A stretch of 64,000 nt of DNA from Ipomoea triloba (Eukaryota; Streptophyta; Magnoliopsida; Solanales; Convolvulaceae), in the NCBI RefSeq assembly GCF_003576645.1, contig NC_044919.1:22269057-22333056 (forward strand). The letters are read 5' to 3'. The position numbers and the translations under genes are program-made. Positions 1 to 10,767 of the stretch are shown here, piece by piece. Below the pieces are notes generated by a model, which was given only the letters and a program-made list of their open reading frames with translations, was not told where the DNA came from and ran no database searches. Within the stretch, counting starts at the first letter, position 1. Every line of letters starts with the position of its first letter.

Positions 1-2414
1 CAGTGCAGCATTGCGGACCACAGCGAGTATTCTTTCGAGCTGAGCCATCTTCTGAGATTGATCAGCCATGAATTGACGCACTTCGCCAATGAAGACTTCT
101 TCGGCCTGTTGATCATAGTCAGAAGTAGGAGATGAGGATCGAGATGTACCTTTTGTCGGAGGGGACTTGGGTGCTTCCAGATTTCCACCCATGACTTGCA
201 GTTGCGAGTCCACCTCTCGATTTATTGTCTGAGGAGCCACAGGGACACAGGGTTCAGAGCTCGAAGGTAGCTCCATGTCAGGTGCTTCCCGGTTTCCACC
301 TGAGGGATGGATCACTTCTTGCTCCTCACCTCTCGAACCTGGAGCCTCAGCTTCAGCAACTGTGGAGATAGGGTCAGCCAGAGAGTGTTCTTCGGTATTG
401 GACGCTTCCCTGTTTTCATCCAATAGAGGTTCCCCCTCAGCATCACCTCTCGAACCAGTGCTGGGAACTTTGTCATCTGCTGGTGAGGTTGGAGACGTAG
501 TGTCGACAGGTGCTTCCGGGTTTCCACCTTCGATGGTATCATCAGTACTCCTCGAACCAGCAGGACTTGGGGCATTCTGCTCAAGTTGCTCATTGTGTTG
601 CTCTTCGGTCTGCTCCGATGAGTCTGGGATGATGATTATTTCAGGAGCAGTAGGAAAACCTGGCAGTGTGAGCAACGGAACTTCACCCTCTCGAATTGTC
701 TGTGCTTCATCTGTAGTGTTCGAGGGTGTGGACGCAGGTGGTGGCAAAAGTAGAACGGTGTTGGGTGCCACTTGAAGTGCTTCAGAGGTCTCGGATTCAC
801 CTCTCGAAGCTTCTACCTGTTCGTCCAGAGCAGAGTTGCTGACTTGGGACAGTGGGATTGCGGCTGTTGCAATATCATCGTGAGCAACCCCAGAGGTCTC
901 TCCTGGCCCTCTCGTGAACTCAACGTTCTGTCCCAAGGAGATGGCAGTGGCGAGCCTGATATCTTCTCGAAATCGTGCTTCTGTTTCAGGATCTTCTTCA
1001 GGCTCAGCTTCAACTTCTGGTGCTTCAACTGCTATGCTCTTCCCTTTATCAGTTCTTTCACTGTTCAGCTTCATTACTCGTGTTTCGTGGGCAAGATCCA
1101 TCAGTTGTTGAGCTGGGATCTCGGAGATGCCCAACCACTGGAGTGCAAACTGCTCTTCTGCCTCCATTTCAGCTGCTTGACTCATCAATTGAGTGAAAGA
1201 ACTGGTTCTCCAGTTGATCCACCTGATCACCCTGGAGAAGTCATCAAGAGTGGGTGCTTCCACTGCCAACTGAGTGGAAACTTCTTCATATAAGTCATCC
1301 CGCCCATCAGAGATGATTTCAGTAGCAGAGATTGCTTCGTCTATCTGAGCTGTGATCTCTCGACTATGCTCCAAGAGATCATCTTCCACCCTGACTGTGT
1401 AGTCTGTCTCTCGAACCATCTCACATGGTTCTTCTGCATCTCCTTGTACTGGATCACTGATCCCAGTACCTTCAACCTCTCGAGCCATCTCTCGAGATAA
1501 ACCAACAGAGTCACCAGTACCCTCAGCAGTAATATCATCATTAACACACAAATCTCTTGACAGGGACCTGGTAGGGGGCACTCTCTCAACCTCAGTGGCC
1601 AGTGTAGCCTGAGGTTCCCCCTGGGCTTGTGCCCTGTCCTCGAAGGGTACTTGTATAACTGACGGTGTCACCTCTCGAACCTGGGTGACAGCAATATTTT
1701 TGGCCTTTTTGGCCCTCAAAGCAACTCTCTGAATCAGAGCATCCAAAGGCTCATCATCAGAGTCCTTTTCCTTGGCTTGGGCTTTCCTTTTGCCCCTTCC
1801 TTTTGGCTGTGAGGGAGAAGGTGCAGCCTTAACACCTTTAGTTTTGGGGACTAGAGATTTCGTCCTACCCATATAGGTATTTCGATGAATCTCTTTTCCC
1901 TCCCTCAGTTCGAAGCCCTTCAAGCTTAAGAGAAATTGCACAACAAAGCCGAAACCAACCTTTTTACTGATCGACAGGTTGGCGTTGGAGACTGAGCGCA
2001 TCATTTGCTGTTGAAGGAAGTTGAAGATAATATGTGCCCAGTCCAGCTTGTTGTTGTTCCAAATGGCATGGAGGATTTTGAGGAGGTCTAGACTAACCTC
2101 GTCAGTTCCGGACACCTTGCCGAGCACAAACTTCATGATTAGGTCGGCAGCGAGAGCAAACCTCTCCTTTAGGTGGTACTTGCGGAGGGCAGAGGATGCT
2201 CTGGGTGGTGCAGTCGCTAGTCGGATTTTCTCCCAGAAGGCTTGCTTGTCCAAGTCGTAATCCGATAGATGCTTGACTGCTTCCTCCGATGACGCGAAAT
2301 CAAATGCCGCTCTGAGGTCACCTACAGATGTTGTGATGGGAAAATCATTAAAGCGGCTTTCGATTTTACCCTTCGTGACCTTGGCATTTGCGAACCATTC
2401 TGTGAAGTCGAGGG
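1..2414 (-). CDS. Sirevirus-type 3' ORF downstream of pol (env-like position), copy A, partial at both ends
   Basis: Reading the minus strand from 2414 down to 1 gives about 804 codons without a stop, open at the gap on one side and at the window edge on the other. It aligns with copy B (3182-5748) from about copy B residue 79 onward, with many substitutions and small indels, so it is a diverged relative and not an assembly repeat. The first part has the conserved block FVLGKVSGTDEV...WNNNKLDWAHI, then a basic linker (PKGRGKRKA), then a long acidic, low-complexity tail rich in E, P, S and V with repeated VREV and SRG. I infer that it corresponds to the extra ORF that Sireviruses carry after pol, sometimes called env-like. 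No membrane segment is obvious in the visible part. The biochemical role is unknown. Confidence 0.6.
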
Positions 2415-3181
2415 NNNNNNNNNNNNNNNNNNNNNNNNNNNNNNNNNNNNNNNNNNNNNNNNNNNNNNNNNNNNNNNNNNNNNNNNNNNNNNNNNNNNNN
2501 NNNNNNNNNNNNNNNNNNNNNNNNNNNNNNNNNNNNNNNNNNNNNNNNNNNNNNNNNNNNNNNNNNNNNNNNNNNNNNNNNNNNNNNNNNNNNNNNNNNN
2601 NNNNNNNNNNNNNNNNNNNNNNNNNNNNNNNNNNNNNNNNNNNNNNNNNNNNNNNNNNNNNNNNNNNNNNNNNNNNNNNNNNNNNNNNNNNNNNNNNNNN
2701 NNNNNNNNNNNNNNNNNNNNNNNNNNNNNNNNNNNNNNNNNNNNNNNNNNNNNNNNNNNNNNNNNNNNNNNNNNNNNNNNNNNNNNNNNNNNNNNNNNNN
2801 NNNNNNNNNNNNNNNNNNNNNNNNNNNNNNNNNNNNNNNNNNNNNNNNNNNNNNNNNNNNNNNNNNNNNNNNNNNNNNNNNNNNNNNNNNNNNNNNNNNN
2901 NNNNNNNNNNNNNNNNNNNNNNNNNNNNNNNNNNNNNNNNNNNNNNNNNNNNNNNNNNNNNNNNNNNNNNNNNNNNNNNNNNNNNNNNNNNNNNNNNNNN
3001 NNNNNNNNNNNNNNNNNNNNNNNNNNNNNNNNNNNNNNNNNNNNNNNNNNNNNNNNNNNNNNNNNNNNNNNNNNNNNNNNNNNNNNNNNNNNNNNNNNNN
3101 NNNNNNNNNNNNNNNNNNNNNNNNNNNNNNNNNNNNNNNNNNNNNNNNNNNNNNNNNNNNNNNNNNNNNNNNNNNNNNNNN
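2415..3181. other. Assembly gap, 767 N
   Basis: Run of N. Copies A and B of the Sirevirus 3' ORF flank it. They share the same frame only if the gap length is taken literally, so a 1,900-residue fused ORF across it should not be believed. Confidence 0.99.
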
Positions 3182-5748
3182 TCCACCTCTCGACTGACTT
3201 CCTGAGGTTCAGCAGGGACACTGGGATCAGAGCTCGAAGGTAGCTCCATATCAGGTGCTTCCCGGTTTCCACCTGAGGGATGGATCACTTCTTGCTCTTC
3301 ACCTCTCGAACCTGGAGCCTCAGCTTCAGCTGCTGGTAAGGTAGGATTGGCCAAGGTGGGAGTCTCTGCATCAGATGCTTCCCGGTTTCCATCTGATTGA
3401 GGTTTCCCCTCAACACTACCTCTCGAACCAGTGCTGGGAACATGATCATCTACTGGAGGAGTTGATTCATTGGCAGGTGCTTCCCGGTTTCCACCTTCTT
3501 GAACCTCAACTCTCGAACCAGCAGGGTTCTCCTCATTCTGCTCTTGTTGCTCACTTGTTTGCACTTCAGTATGCTCTGGTGAATCTGGAATATCTATTAT
3601 CTCAGGAGCAACTGGTGCACTCCACCTTTCCCTATTAACCATATCGATGGGAAAGCCTGGGAGTTGGAGCAACAAAATTTCACCCTCTCGAACTGTCTGA
3701 GCTTCATCTGTTGCATTCGAGGGTGTGGGCTCAGGTGGTGGCAGTAGTAAGACAGAGTTAGGTGCCACCTCATGTGCTTCAGAGGTCTCGGATTCACCTC
3801 TCGAAGCTACCTGGTCTTCTAGAGCAGATTCACTCACTTGGGACAAGGGAATTGCTGCAGTTGGAGTAGGAGTGTCAGCATCATCTCGAGCAACCCCAGA
3901 GGTCTCTCCTGGACCTCTCGTGTGTTCTACACTTTGTCCCAAGGATATTGCTGTGGCAAGCCTGATATCCTCTCGAAATTGAGCATCTAGTTCAGGATCT
4001 TCTTCAGGCTCGGCTTCATCTTCTTGTGCATCAAAAGCTATGCCCTTTCCTTTGTCAGATCGACCAAGATTACTCCTGATTACTTGCATCTCATGGGCAC
4101 GGTTTTGAAGCTCGTCGGCTGGGATTTCAGTGAGATCTAACCAGTTTAGTGCAAATCGTTCCTCAGCCTCCATCTCTGCTGCTCTTGAGATCAATTGATC
4201 AAAGGGACCTGTTCTCCAGTTGATCCAGCGAAGTACTCTGGAGAAGTCGTCCAAACTCGATACATTCTCAACACTTTGATTCAATCGAGATGTGATTTCA
4301 GCATTCAGCTCATCAGAGTCAGCAGGTAGGATTTCTGTTGCTGATGCACACTCCACAGCTTGTTCAGTTATCTCTCGAACAACCGAGAGATCATGTGTCA
4401 ACCCATCATTCAGAAAAGCTTGCACTGGGTTCCTGACCACAGTGCCCTGACCATCAGCAGCCACCACACAGTCTAGATCTTCAGCTGCTGGAATATCTAC
4501 CTCTCGAACCACCTGTCGTGGTTCCTCAACAATACTCTGTACTGGATCACTGATCCCAGTACCTTCAACTTCTCGAGCCTCCTCTTGAGGCAAACCAACA
4601 GATTCATCAACATCCTCAGCACCATCAACAGCAAGTATATCAACACTTAAAGTTCCTGACAGGGACTTGGTAGGGGGCACTCTCTCAACCTCAGTGGCCA
4701 GTGTAGCCTGAGGTTCCCCCTGGGCTTGTGCCCTGTCCTCAAATGGTACTTGTATAACGGACGGTGTCACCTCTCGAACCTGGGTGACAGCAGCAGTCTT
4801 GGTCCTCTTGGCCTTCCTTTTCAATTCAACCCTCTTGACTAGGGTGTCCAAAAGCTCGTCATCAGAGCGCTTCTCCTTAGCTGGGGCTTTCCTTTTGCCC
4901 CTTCCCTTAGGCTTTGAGGGTGAAGATGCATCCTTAGCACCTTTTGCCTTAGCTTGAGGTTTCGTTCTACCCATATAGGTATTCCGATGAACCTCTCGCC
5001 CTTCCCTCAGTTCGAAGCCCTTCAGTCTCAATAGAAATTGAACAACAAAGCCAAAACCAACCTTTTTGTAGATTGTCAGGTCGGAGTTGGAAACTGAGCT
5101 CTGCACTTGGTGTTTGAGGCAGTCGAAGATGATGTGAGCCCAGTCCAACTTGTTGTTGTTCCAGATGGCGTGGAGGATTTTCAGAGTGTCCAGATTGACT
5201 TCGTCTGTTCCGGACACCTTGCCGAGGATGAATTTTATGATGAGCTCGGCGGCTAGGGCAAACCTCTCCTTCAAATGAAATCTGCGGAGGGCAGAGGATG
5301 CTCTGGGTGGTGCAGTCTCCAATCGGATTTTGTCCCAAAACTCCTGCTTATCCATGTTGTAGTCCGATAGGTGCTTGACTGCCTCCTCCGACGTAGCAAA
5401 GTCGAATGCTGCTCGTAAATCACCCACAGAGATTGTTATGTCTATTTCGTTGAAGCGGCTTTCAATCTTGCCCTTCGTGACCTTGGCATGAGCGAACCAT
5501 TCTGTGTAGTCGAGGTCATGAATGGTTCGGTAGTCATGCGTCATGTACCGCATTAGTCCTGCCTTCTCAAATTTCTTCAAGACTCTCTCCGCCATTGTTG
5601 GATTTGGCGAGTGGGTGATGAAGCCATCTTTGTCAAGGATGCTTCCCGCCTTGACTTGTTTAATCTGAGAGCGTATGTGGTCTAGCTCTCTCTGGTATGC
5701 ACTGGAGGATGAAGATGAAGATGAAGAAGATGATGATTCAGACGCCAT
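3182..5748 (-). CDS. Sirevirus-type 3' ORF (env-like position), copy B, C-terminus lost in gap
   Basis: An uninterrupted minus-strand frame starts at ATG 5748-5746 and stays open for about 855 codons until the gap. The start is supported by a TATA box about 110 nt upstream (5857-5863). The protein begins with a serine run (residues 4-15), then a folded-looking region of about residues 20-260 that includes AERVLKKFEKAGLMRYM, SRFNEIDITISVGDLRAAFDF and WNNNKLDWAHIIFDCLKHQ. A basic segment with PKGRGKRKA follows, then a long acidic tail. The folded part resembles what databases call a putative plant transposon protein region; that is my recollection of the family and was not searched. It lies downstream of gag-pol on the same strand, the place of the extra ORF in Sireviruses. 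Its function is unknown. Confidence 0.65.
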
Positions 5749-5856
5749 TGAAGAAAGTTTGTGTGTTTTGGAGGGAATGTGTACAGTGTCTAAGGATTTG
5801 GGGATTTTGGGTATATGGTTTTGAGTTTGAATCCGGGTAAAGAAGAAGGATTTTGC

Positions 5857-5863
5857 TTTTATA
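5857..5863 (-). promoter_or_regulatory. TATA box upstream of the Sirevirus 3' ORF copy B
   Basis: The minus strand reads CTAATATAAAAGCAAAATCC about 110 nt upstream of the ATG at 5748. With transcription starting some 30 nt downstream, this would give a C/A-rich leader of about 75 nt without an upstream ATG. It suggests the ORF has its own promoter inside the element. Confidence 0.45.
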
Positions 5864-6686
5864 TTAGGCGGATTCGGGTTGGATATATGGGTAGGGTTGA
5901 GAGTTTGACCCGTGGAAGGATCCCGGTTGATTTAAAAGATGTGAGAAGTCAGAAATACCCCTGATAACGGTCAGCTTATAAGGTATTTTGGTAAGGGTAT
6001 TTCGGTAAAGTATAGAACGGTTTAAGCTTTGAGACAGTGGAGTATTGATATTTTAAAATAAGCATGCTCCCACTAATCAAGATAATGCCCTTAAGTGCGA
6101 AAAACCGTCAGTAACCGATGACCACGTGGCTAGCATTTATGTCCAAAGATAGCCGTTCCACCTCATATATCCGTTGAGCTTATCAAATTCACCTTTCGAA
6201 GGTGAATGATCTTCCTCATGAGTTTAAGGATCTTCCCCCTGAGTGATTGATCCCTAAACCTCCTTATTCTTCCGTCTTGATCTGGTTAAGGATCTTCCCC
6301 CTGAGTGATTGATCCCTAACCCTCCTTATTCCTCCATCTTGATCTGGTTAGGGATCTTCCCTTTGATCCCTAACCCTCCTTATTCCTCCTTTCAGAGATA
6401 TCAGTTTGTTATCTTTCGAAGTGACCTCTCGAACTACCCTTCTTCGAGACATAATGTATGTAGACAAACTGATCGGGTGACCTCTCGAACTACCTTTCGA
6501 ACACAGATTGCGAGAGAAACAAGTTTGATTCATTTAAAAGATATCACTTGGAACATATCCTTAAGTTCATTTAGTGATTTCCAGATACATTACATATGAA
6601 TCAATATCCTATTAAATTCCCTAGAAACTTTTGTTTGGCCTTGGTCAGCCTAATAGGAATCTATCGTTAAGGCGGGAACTAGCCAT
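5864..6686 (-). repeat. Sirevirus noncoding region with repeated polypurine tracts
   Basis: There is no credible gene here. Between about 6222 and 6395 a unit of roughly 70 bp recurs about 2.5 times, containing GATCTTCCCCCTGAGTGATT and CCCTCCTTATTCCTCC. On the element's coding strand these are purine-rich tracts such as GGAGGAATAAGGAGGG. Multiple polypurine tracts are a known Sirevirus trait. TCTCGAA-type motifs also recur here (6190-6210, 6412-6500). Confidence 0.55.
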
Positions 6687-7182
6687 CTAAAGTCCTATTT
6701 GTCTAATAACAGAACTGGGGGTGGCTATTCCCTTTTCTTGTTCTTCTCTCCGGAGCTGCTTACTATAGTTGGGAGTGACCATCTTCATCGCTAATCCTCT
6801 TAGTGTCTTTGGATTAGTTATGATCACCCCTTTGACTGCTGCTGACCTCAGAAAGTCCCATCTGGTCTTCCTCTCCATTTCCCTTGGTTCTCCATTTGGT
6901 TGAGGAAGGCCCTTTTCCAGAATGTGCAGCAGTAGGAGTCCCTCTTGTGCAAGACTCTCCTCCCGATTCCAGTATCCCATCGTTGTGGATCTCCTCGTAT
7001 TTGGGGATCCATTCACCTTGGATGGGAATAGGATTCTTGCTTGGATTATCAGGAAGCTCCGTAATCTGTTCACCCTTCGTTGATTCTGGATAGTTTTCTC
7101 CTTGAAAATCTTTGGACTTGACTGCCGGTTTCTTTCCTCTATAAAAGAATGGAACATCATCTTTTCCTTTCTTTTTCTCCAT
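6687..7182 (-). CDS. Small ORF(s) between pol and the 3' ORF of the Sirevirus
   Basis: The minus strand from ATG 7182 encodes 122 residues (MEKKKGKDDVPFFYRGKKPA...) ending at 6814. A second frame, 7160 to 6687 (157 residues), overlaps it. The first frame is very hydrophilic (K, E, S, N). The second ends with a basic helix-like stretch, TPNYSKQLRREEQEKG. The two may be one ancestral frame broken by an indel, or only one may be coding. A TATA box lies 39 nt upstream of the first ATG. I recognise no domain. Because they sit inside a Sirevirus, an accessory role or a captured fragment are both possible. Confidence 0.3.
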
Positions 7183-7220
7183 GGGAAGTTGATGGTATGA
7201 ACTTCTGAAAGAAACCCTCT

Positions 7221-7229
7221 TATTTATAG
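7221..7229 (-). promoter_or_regulatory. TATA box upstream of the small Sirevirus ORF
   Basis: The minus strand reads GGGCTATAAATAAGAGGG about 40 nt before the ATG at 7182. It is spaced like a plant core promoter with a short leader. Confidence 0.4.
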
Positions 7230-7382
7230 CCCAATAGGGTTACCACTGTTGAGTCACGGGATGCAATATGAATGACCATTCAATGCTTGTGTAACTCCAA
7301 AGCTGCCATAAAGTTGATGAAACCGCCCCTCACATGCGAAACAGTTCATGGCACTAAATACAAGAAGATAAGATTTGACCAT

Positions 7383-8432
7383 TCAACCCAATTCTATCAT
7401 TCCCAATTCTAACCTTAGTTGAGAGAATCTATTTTCACATAACGCTTTTGTGAAAATATCTGCTAGTTGCTCCTCCGTTGCAACATATTCCAAAGTGATG
7501 TCCTTTTTCTCAACGTGGTCTCGGATGAAGTGATACTTAATATCAATATGCTTTGTTCTGGAGTGTAACACTGGGTTGTGGGTGATGGCAATAGCACTTG
7601 TATTGTCACACATAATTTTAACCTCCTTACACTCAACACCATAATCCATTAGCTGTTGCTTCATCCATAAGATCTGAGCACAACAACTTCCAGCTGCTAC
7701 ATATTCTGCCTCAGCAGTGCTTGTAGCTATCGAATGTTGTTTCTTGCTAAACCATGAGACAAGTCTTCCACCTAGAAACTGACATGTCCCTGATGTGCTC
7801 TTTCGATCTATCTTACAACCGGCAAAGTCCGCATCTGAATAACCCATAAGTTCGAAAGATCCACCTTTCGAATACCAGAGCCCAACACTCTGCGTACCCT
7901 TTAGATATCTAAGAATCTTTTTGGATGCATTTAGGTGACTTTCCTTAGGACTTGCCTGAAATCTAGCACATACACCTACTGCAAAGGATATGTCTGGTCT
8001 ACTTGCAGTTAAATAAAGAAGAGATCCGATGATACCTCGATAAGTGGTTTGATCGACCTCTCGACCTTCGTTGTCGACATCGATACGTAGAGAGGTTCCC
8101 ATAGGTACTTTGACTGAGGATTTTTCTTCTATGTTGTATTTCCTGAGCAGATCCTTGGTGTATTTCTCCTGGTTGATGAAGATACCTTCCTTAAGCTGTC
8201 TCACTTGTAGTCCAAGGAAATAGTTGAGCTCTCCCATCATGCTCATCTCGAACTTTCCTTTCATCAAACTGGAGAACTTCTCGCACAAGTCTGGATTGGT
8301 GCTACCAAAAATGATATCGTCCACATAGATTTGCACCAATAAGATGTGATCCCCATCCTTAATCCTAAACAATGTTTTGTCCACTAGGCCTTTGGTGAAC
8401 CCACACTGAAGTAGAAAAGAGGATAAGGTATC
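7383..8432 (-). CDS. Ty1-copia (Sirevirus-like) pol, C-terminal reverse transcriptase and RNase H, partial
   Basis: The minus-strand frame is open from the single-N join at 8433 to the stop at 7383, about 349 residues. It holds the reverse transcriptase catalytic motif YVDDIIFGSTN, then SLLYLTASRPDI, then the RNase H region with GYSDADFAGC, KSTSGTCQFLGG, TAEAEYVAA and CDNTSAI. It ends TKALCENRFSQLRLELGMI. The YVDD motif and RNase H acidic residues look intact. The palm N-terminal part, integrase and protease are absent, because gag is joined directly to this piece at 8433. It normally acts in the cytoplasmic virus-like particle, copying element RNA into DNA. Confidence 0.9.
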   Translation of the reverse strand, partial: DTLSSFLLQCGFTKGLVDKTLFRIKDGDHILLVQIYVDDIIFGSTNPDLCEKFSSLMKGKFEMSMMGELNYFLGLQVRQLKEGIFINQEKYTKDLLRKYNIEEKSSVKVPMGTSLRIDVDNEGREVDQTTYRGIIGSLLYLTASRPDISFAVGVCARFQASPKESHLNASKKILRYLKGTQSVGLWYSKGGSFELMGYSDADFAGCKIDRKSTSGTCQFLGGRLVSWFSKKQHSIATSTAEAEYVAAGSCCAQILWMKQQLMDYGVECKEVKIMCDNTSAIAITHNPVLHSRTKHIDIKYHFIRDHVEKKDITLEYVATEEQLADIFTKALCENRFSQLRLELGMIELG

Positions 8433-8433
8433 N
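8433..8433. other. Single-N assembly join within the Sirevirus; protease, integrase and most of RT missing
   Basis: On one side is the gag spacer, on the other the middle of reverse transcriptase (DTLSSFLLQCGFTKG...). Roughly 2.5-3 kb of normal pol is absent. A lone N here indicates contigs butted together rather than a sequenced deletion. Confidence 0.8.
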
Positions 8434-10611
8434 TTTATACCTTGTGCCCATTATTCCAGGCCTAGGCGCAATGTAGCCATTGTACGTTTGATAATTATAA
8501 GGAATGCTAGCAAAGGTTTTAGGCCTCTTTGGTGCATAAATCAACTTAGGTAGAGACTTTTCGACCAGCTTATGCACCATGCCTTTCATATGCTGTTTGG
8601 TCATGTGAAATTGCTGAAAGTGAGGTTTCTTCCAGAACTTGTGATTTGATGACCAATTCTCACTAGATGGATAGAGTCTTCCTTTCTCCATCCGTGAGTT
8701 CCTAACTATGTGGATCTCAGACCTTCCATATTTGCCTTGAGGTGCATTATATGGAGTGTAGCTCTTTTTGTACTTGGAATGGCCTTGCGAGAGATAGCAA
8801 GGTGATCTCTCGATATTGTTTACCCGGCCATTCTTCGTAGCTTTCCTATACTTTCCATTGCTGGTGTATAGGGACGGTTTATGAATAGCTACTCTGGTCT
8901 TTTCTGTTGGTCCTTTATGACCTTTATTTGGTTTGGGTTGAGATCCTCCATTTCTTGAAGTTCCCAAACCATTGGTCTGTTTATTTCTCGAGAGATGGTC
9001 TTGATGGAACCCTAGACCGGTTCTATCACTTGTAGGTCTGTGATCAACTACCATTTTCTCCATAGCTTTGGAGGAATTAGTGTATGATGCTATGACCTTT
9101 CGAAGATTAAGCTCTCTCGTCTCTCGAGCTTTGCACTCTTCAGTCAGTAGGATTACTTTGGCTTCTAACTCACTTACTTTGAGAGTCAGCTCCAAATTCT
9201 CTTTCGAGACGTTCTTAAGCATATCTCTTTCAGCAGTTAGCTTGCTGTTTTCATCCATCACTCTAGCATGAGTGCTATTGGCGATGTTAAGGTTCCTTCT
9301 GAGCGATTCCAACATCTCGAAGGGGTCCTCATCGCTTTTAAATGAAGAACAACGAGAGGTAGAAGTAGAGCAGCGAGATGTAGGAGTAGAGGTTACCTCG
9401 TTGTCAATGGCCATTAGGCATTGATTCTCCTCTTCCTCGGTGTATAAGCAGATGAGCCCCCTCTCATCCTCTGAGCTGCTGCTGCTTTCGCTGGAGCTCG
9501 ACGTCTCGGACTCCTCGATTGTCCTCTCGAATTCTTCAGCAACAAGCGCCTTCCTGCGCTGATACGTCTTTGATGATCCTTTGAAGCCACCTTGTGTTGG
9601 CTTCTCCCTGGATTCCTCTATTCTCTTGGAATCCTTGCCTTCTTGGCCCTGATGCTTGCTTACTAGTGGGTAAGGGCATTCGGCCTTGAAATGTCCCGGT
9701 CTTCTACAGTTGTAGCATAGACCCTGATTTTCCTCCTCCGTCCTTCTGGATGGATATCTCTCATTTTTCCTTCTTGAGGAGGAAGGTGAACTTTTGTTGC
9801 TCTCCTGGTTCATCTTCATGTATTTCCTGAACTTTCTCACAAAGAGAGCAAACTGTTCGTCAGACATAACATTCATAGGATTAGAGTCTGACCTTGAAGA
9901 TGTGGATGGTTGCTCAGCAACAAGTGCTACGTTTCGTCGATCCACAATGTCCTCATCTCTTGGGAACATCTCGAACTCGAAGGCTTTGAGATCCCGGAAG
10001 AGTTTGTCTGTTGTGGTTTCCTTCAGATCTCGGTGATCTCTCATCGTGATCACCTTTACTTCCCACTCCTTAGTGAGGCCACGTAAGACCTTCAGGTTCA
10101 GCTCCTTTTGTGGGATCTCCTTTTCAAGGTCACTGATCTCGGTTGTGAGCTTCATGAACCGAGACTCCATGCTGTCGATGCTCTCTCCTGGCTTCATCTT
10201 GAAGTCTTCGAACTTCTTCATGGCCACGGTGAGCTTGTTTTCCTTTTCCTGTTCGTCACCTTCACCAATTAACATCAAAGTATCCCATACCTCTTTTGCC
10301 GTTTTGCACTTCCTCACTTTTGGGAAGATGGTTTCGTCTATAGCTCTGAAGAGAATATCCTTGGCAATATTGTCCAGGTTGTTTCTCTTCCTATCATCAC
10401 TGGTCCATTCTTCCCTAGGTTTTGGGATGTACTTTGGTGTTTCTTGGGTTTGAACTGCAGCAGTATTAACCATTAGGATCTTGACTGGTCCAGAAGTTAT
10501 AACCTCGGCCATCTCATCATGGAGGGCTGATAAGTACGCAAGCATGCGTGTTTTCCAGTCGTCAAACCTGCTAAGATCAAAGAGAAGATGTCTCGACAAC
10601 ATGCTGTCCAT
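8434..10611 (-). CDS. Sirevirus-type Gag polyprotein, start intact, 3' end cut by join
   Basis: The minus-strand frame starts at ATG 10611, 100 nt after the primer-binding site, and runs about 726 codons to 8434. It begins with a UBN2-like Gag core (LFDLSRFDDWKTRMLAYLSA; AKEVWDTLMLIGEGDEQEKE; SIDSMESRFMKLT). It continues to a CCHC zinc knuckle CYNCRRPGHFKAEC, an acidic serine patch (SSSSESSSSSEDERG), a coiled-coil-like stretch (ENSKLTAERDMLKNVSKEN; LELTLKVSELEAKV) and a long basic spacer that precedes protease in related elements. Gag packages element RNA into particles. A long coiled-coil Gag is typical of Sireviruses. No internal stop was seen. Confidence 0.88.
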
Positions 10612-10710
10612 ATTGAAAAGTTATCTCGTGCTTTGAAAATATTTAAGAAGATTTTTCAAAGAAGGATCTCTAGGCAATATAAACAAAGGTTTATATCGAT
10701 CAGAGAACTT

Positions 10711-10722
10711 GCTCTGATACCA
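10711..10722 (-). other. Primer-binding site complementary to initiator methionine tRNA
   Basis: The minus strand reads TGGTATCAGAGC, the standard plant Ty1-copia primer-binding site. It lies two bases inside the LTR end (...CCAACA) and just upstream of gag. Confidence 0.9.
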
Positions 10723-10724
10723 AT

Positions 10725-10766
10725 TGTTGGTCCCAAGGGGATGGGGTACAAGTCTAGAGGGGGGGG
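10725..10766 (-). mobile_element. 3' tip of the Sirevirus 5' LTR
   Basis: The minus strand ends ...CCTTGGGACCAACA at 10725, immediately before the primer-binding site. Only about 42 bases remain before the single-N join at 10767. Confidence 0.75.
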
Positions 10767-10767
10767 N

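Noticed and set aside
275..1293. Plus-strand frames of about 170 residues across the Sirevirus 3' ORF
   Set aside because: They lie antisense to the much longer open minus-strand frame and consist of low-complexity S, C and L without domain resemblance.
2273..3272. Frames running through the N gap at 2415-3181
   Set aside because: Unknown bases cannot support a coding call; the flanking frames do not match the real ORF frame.
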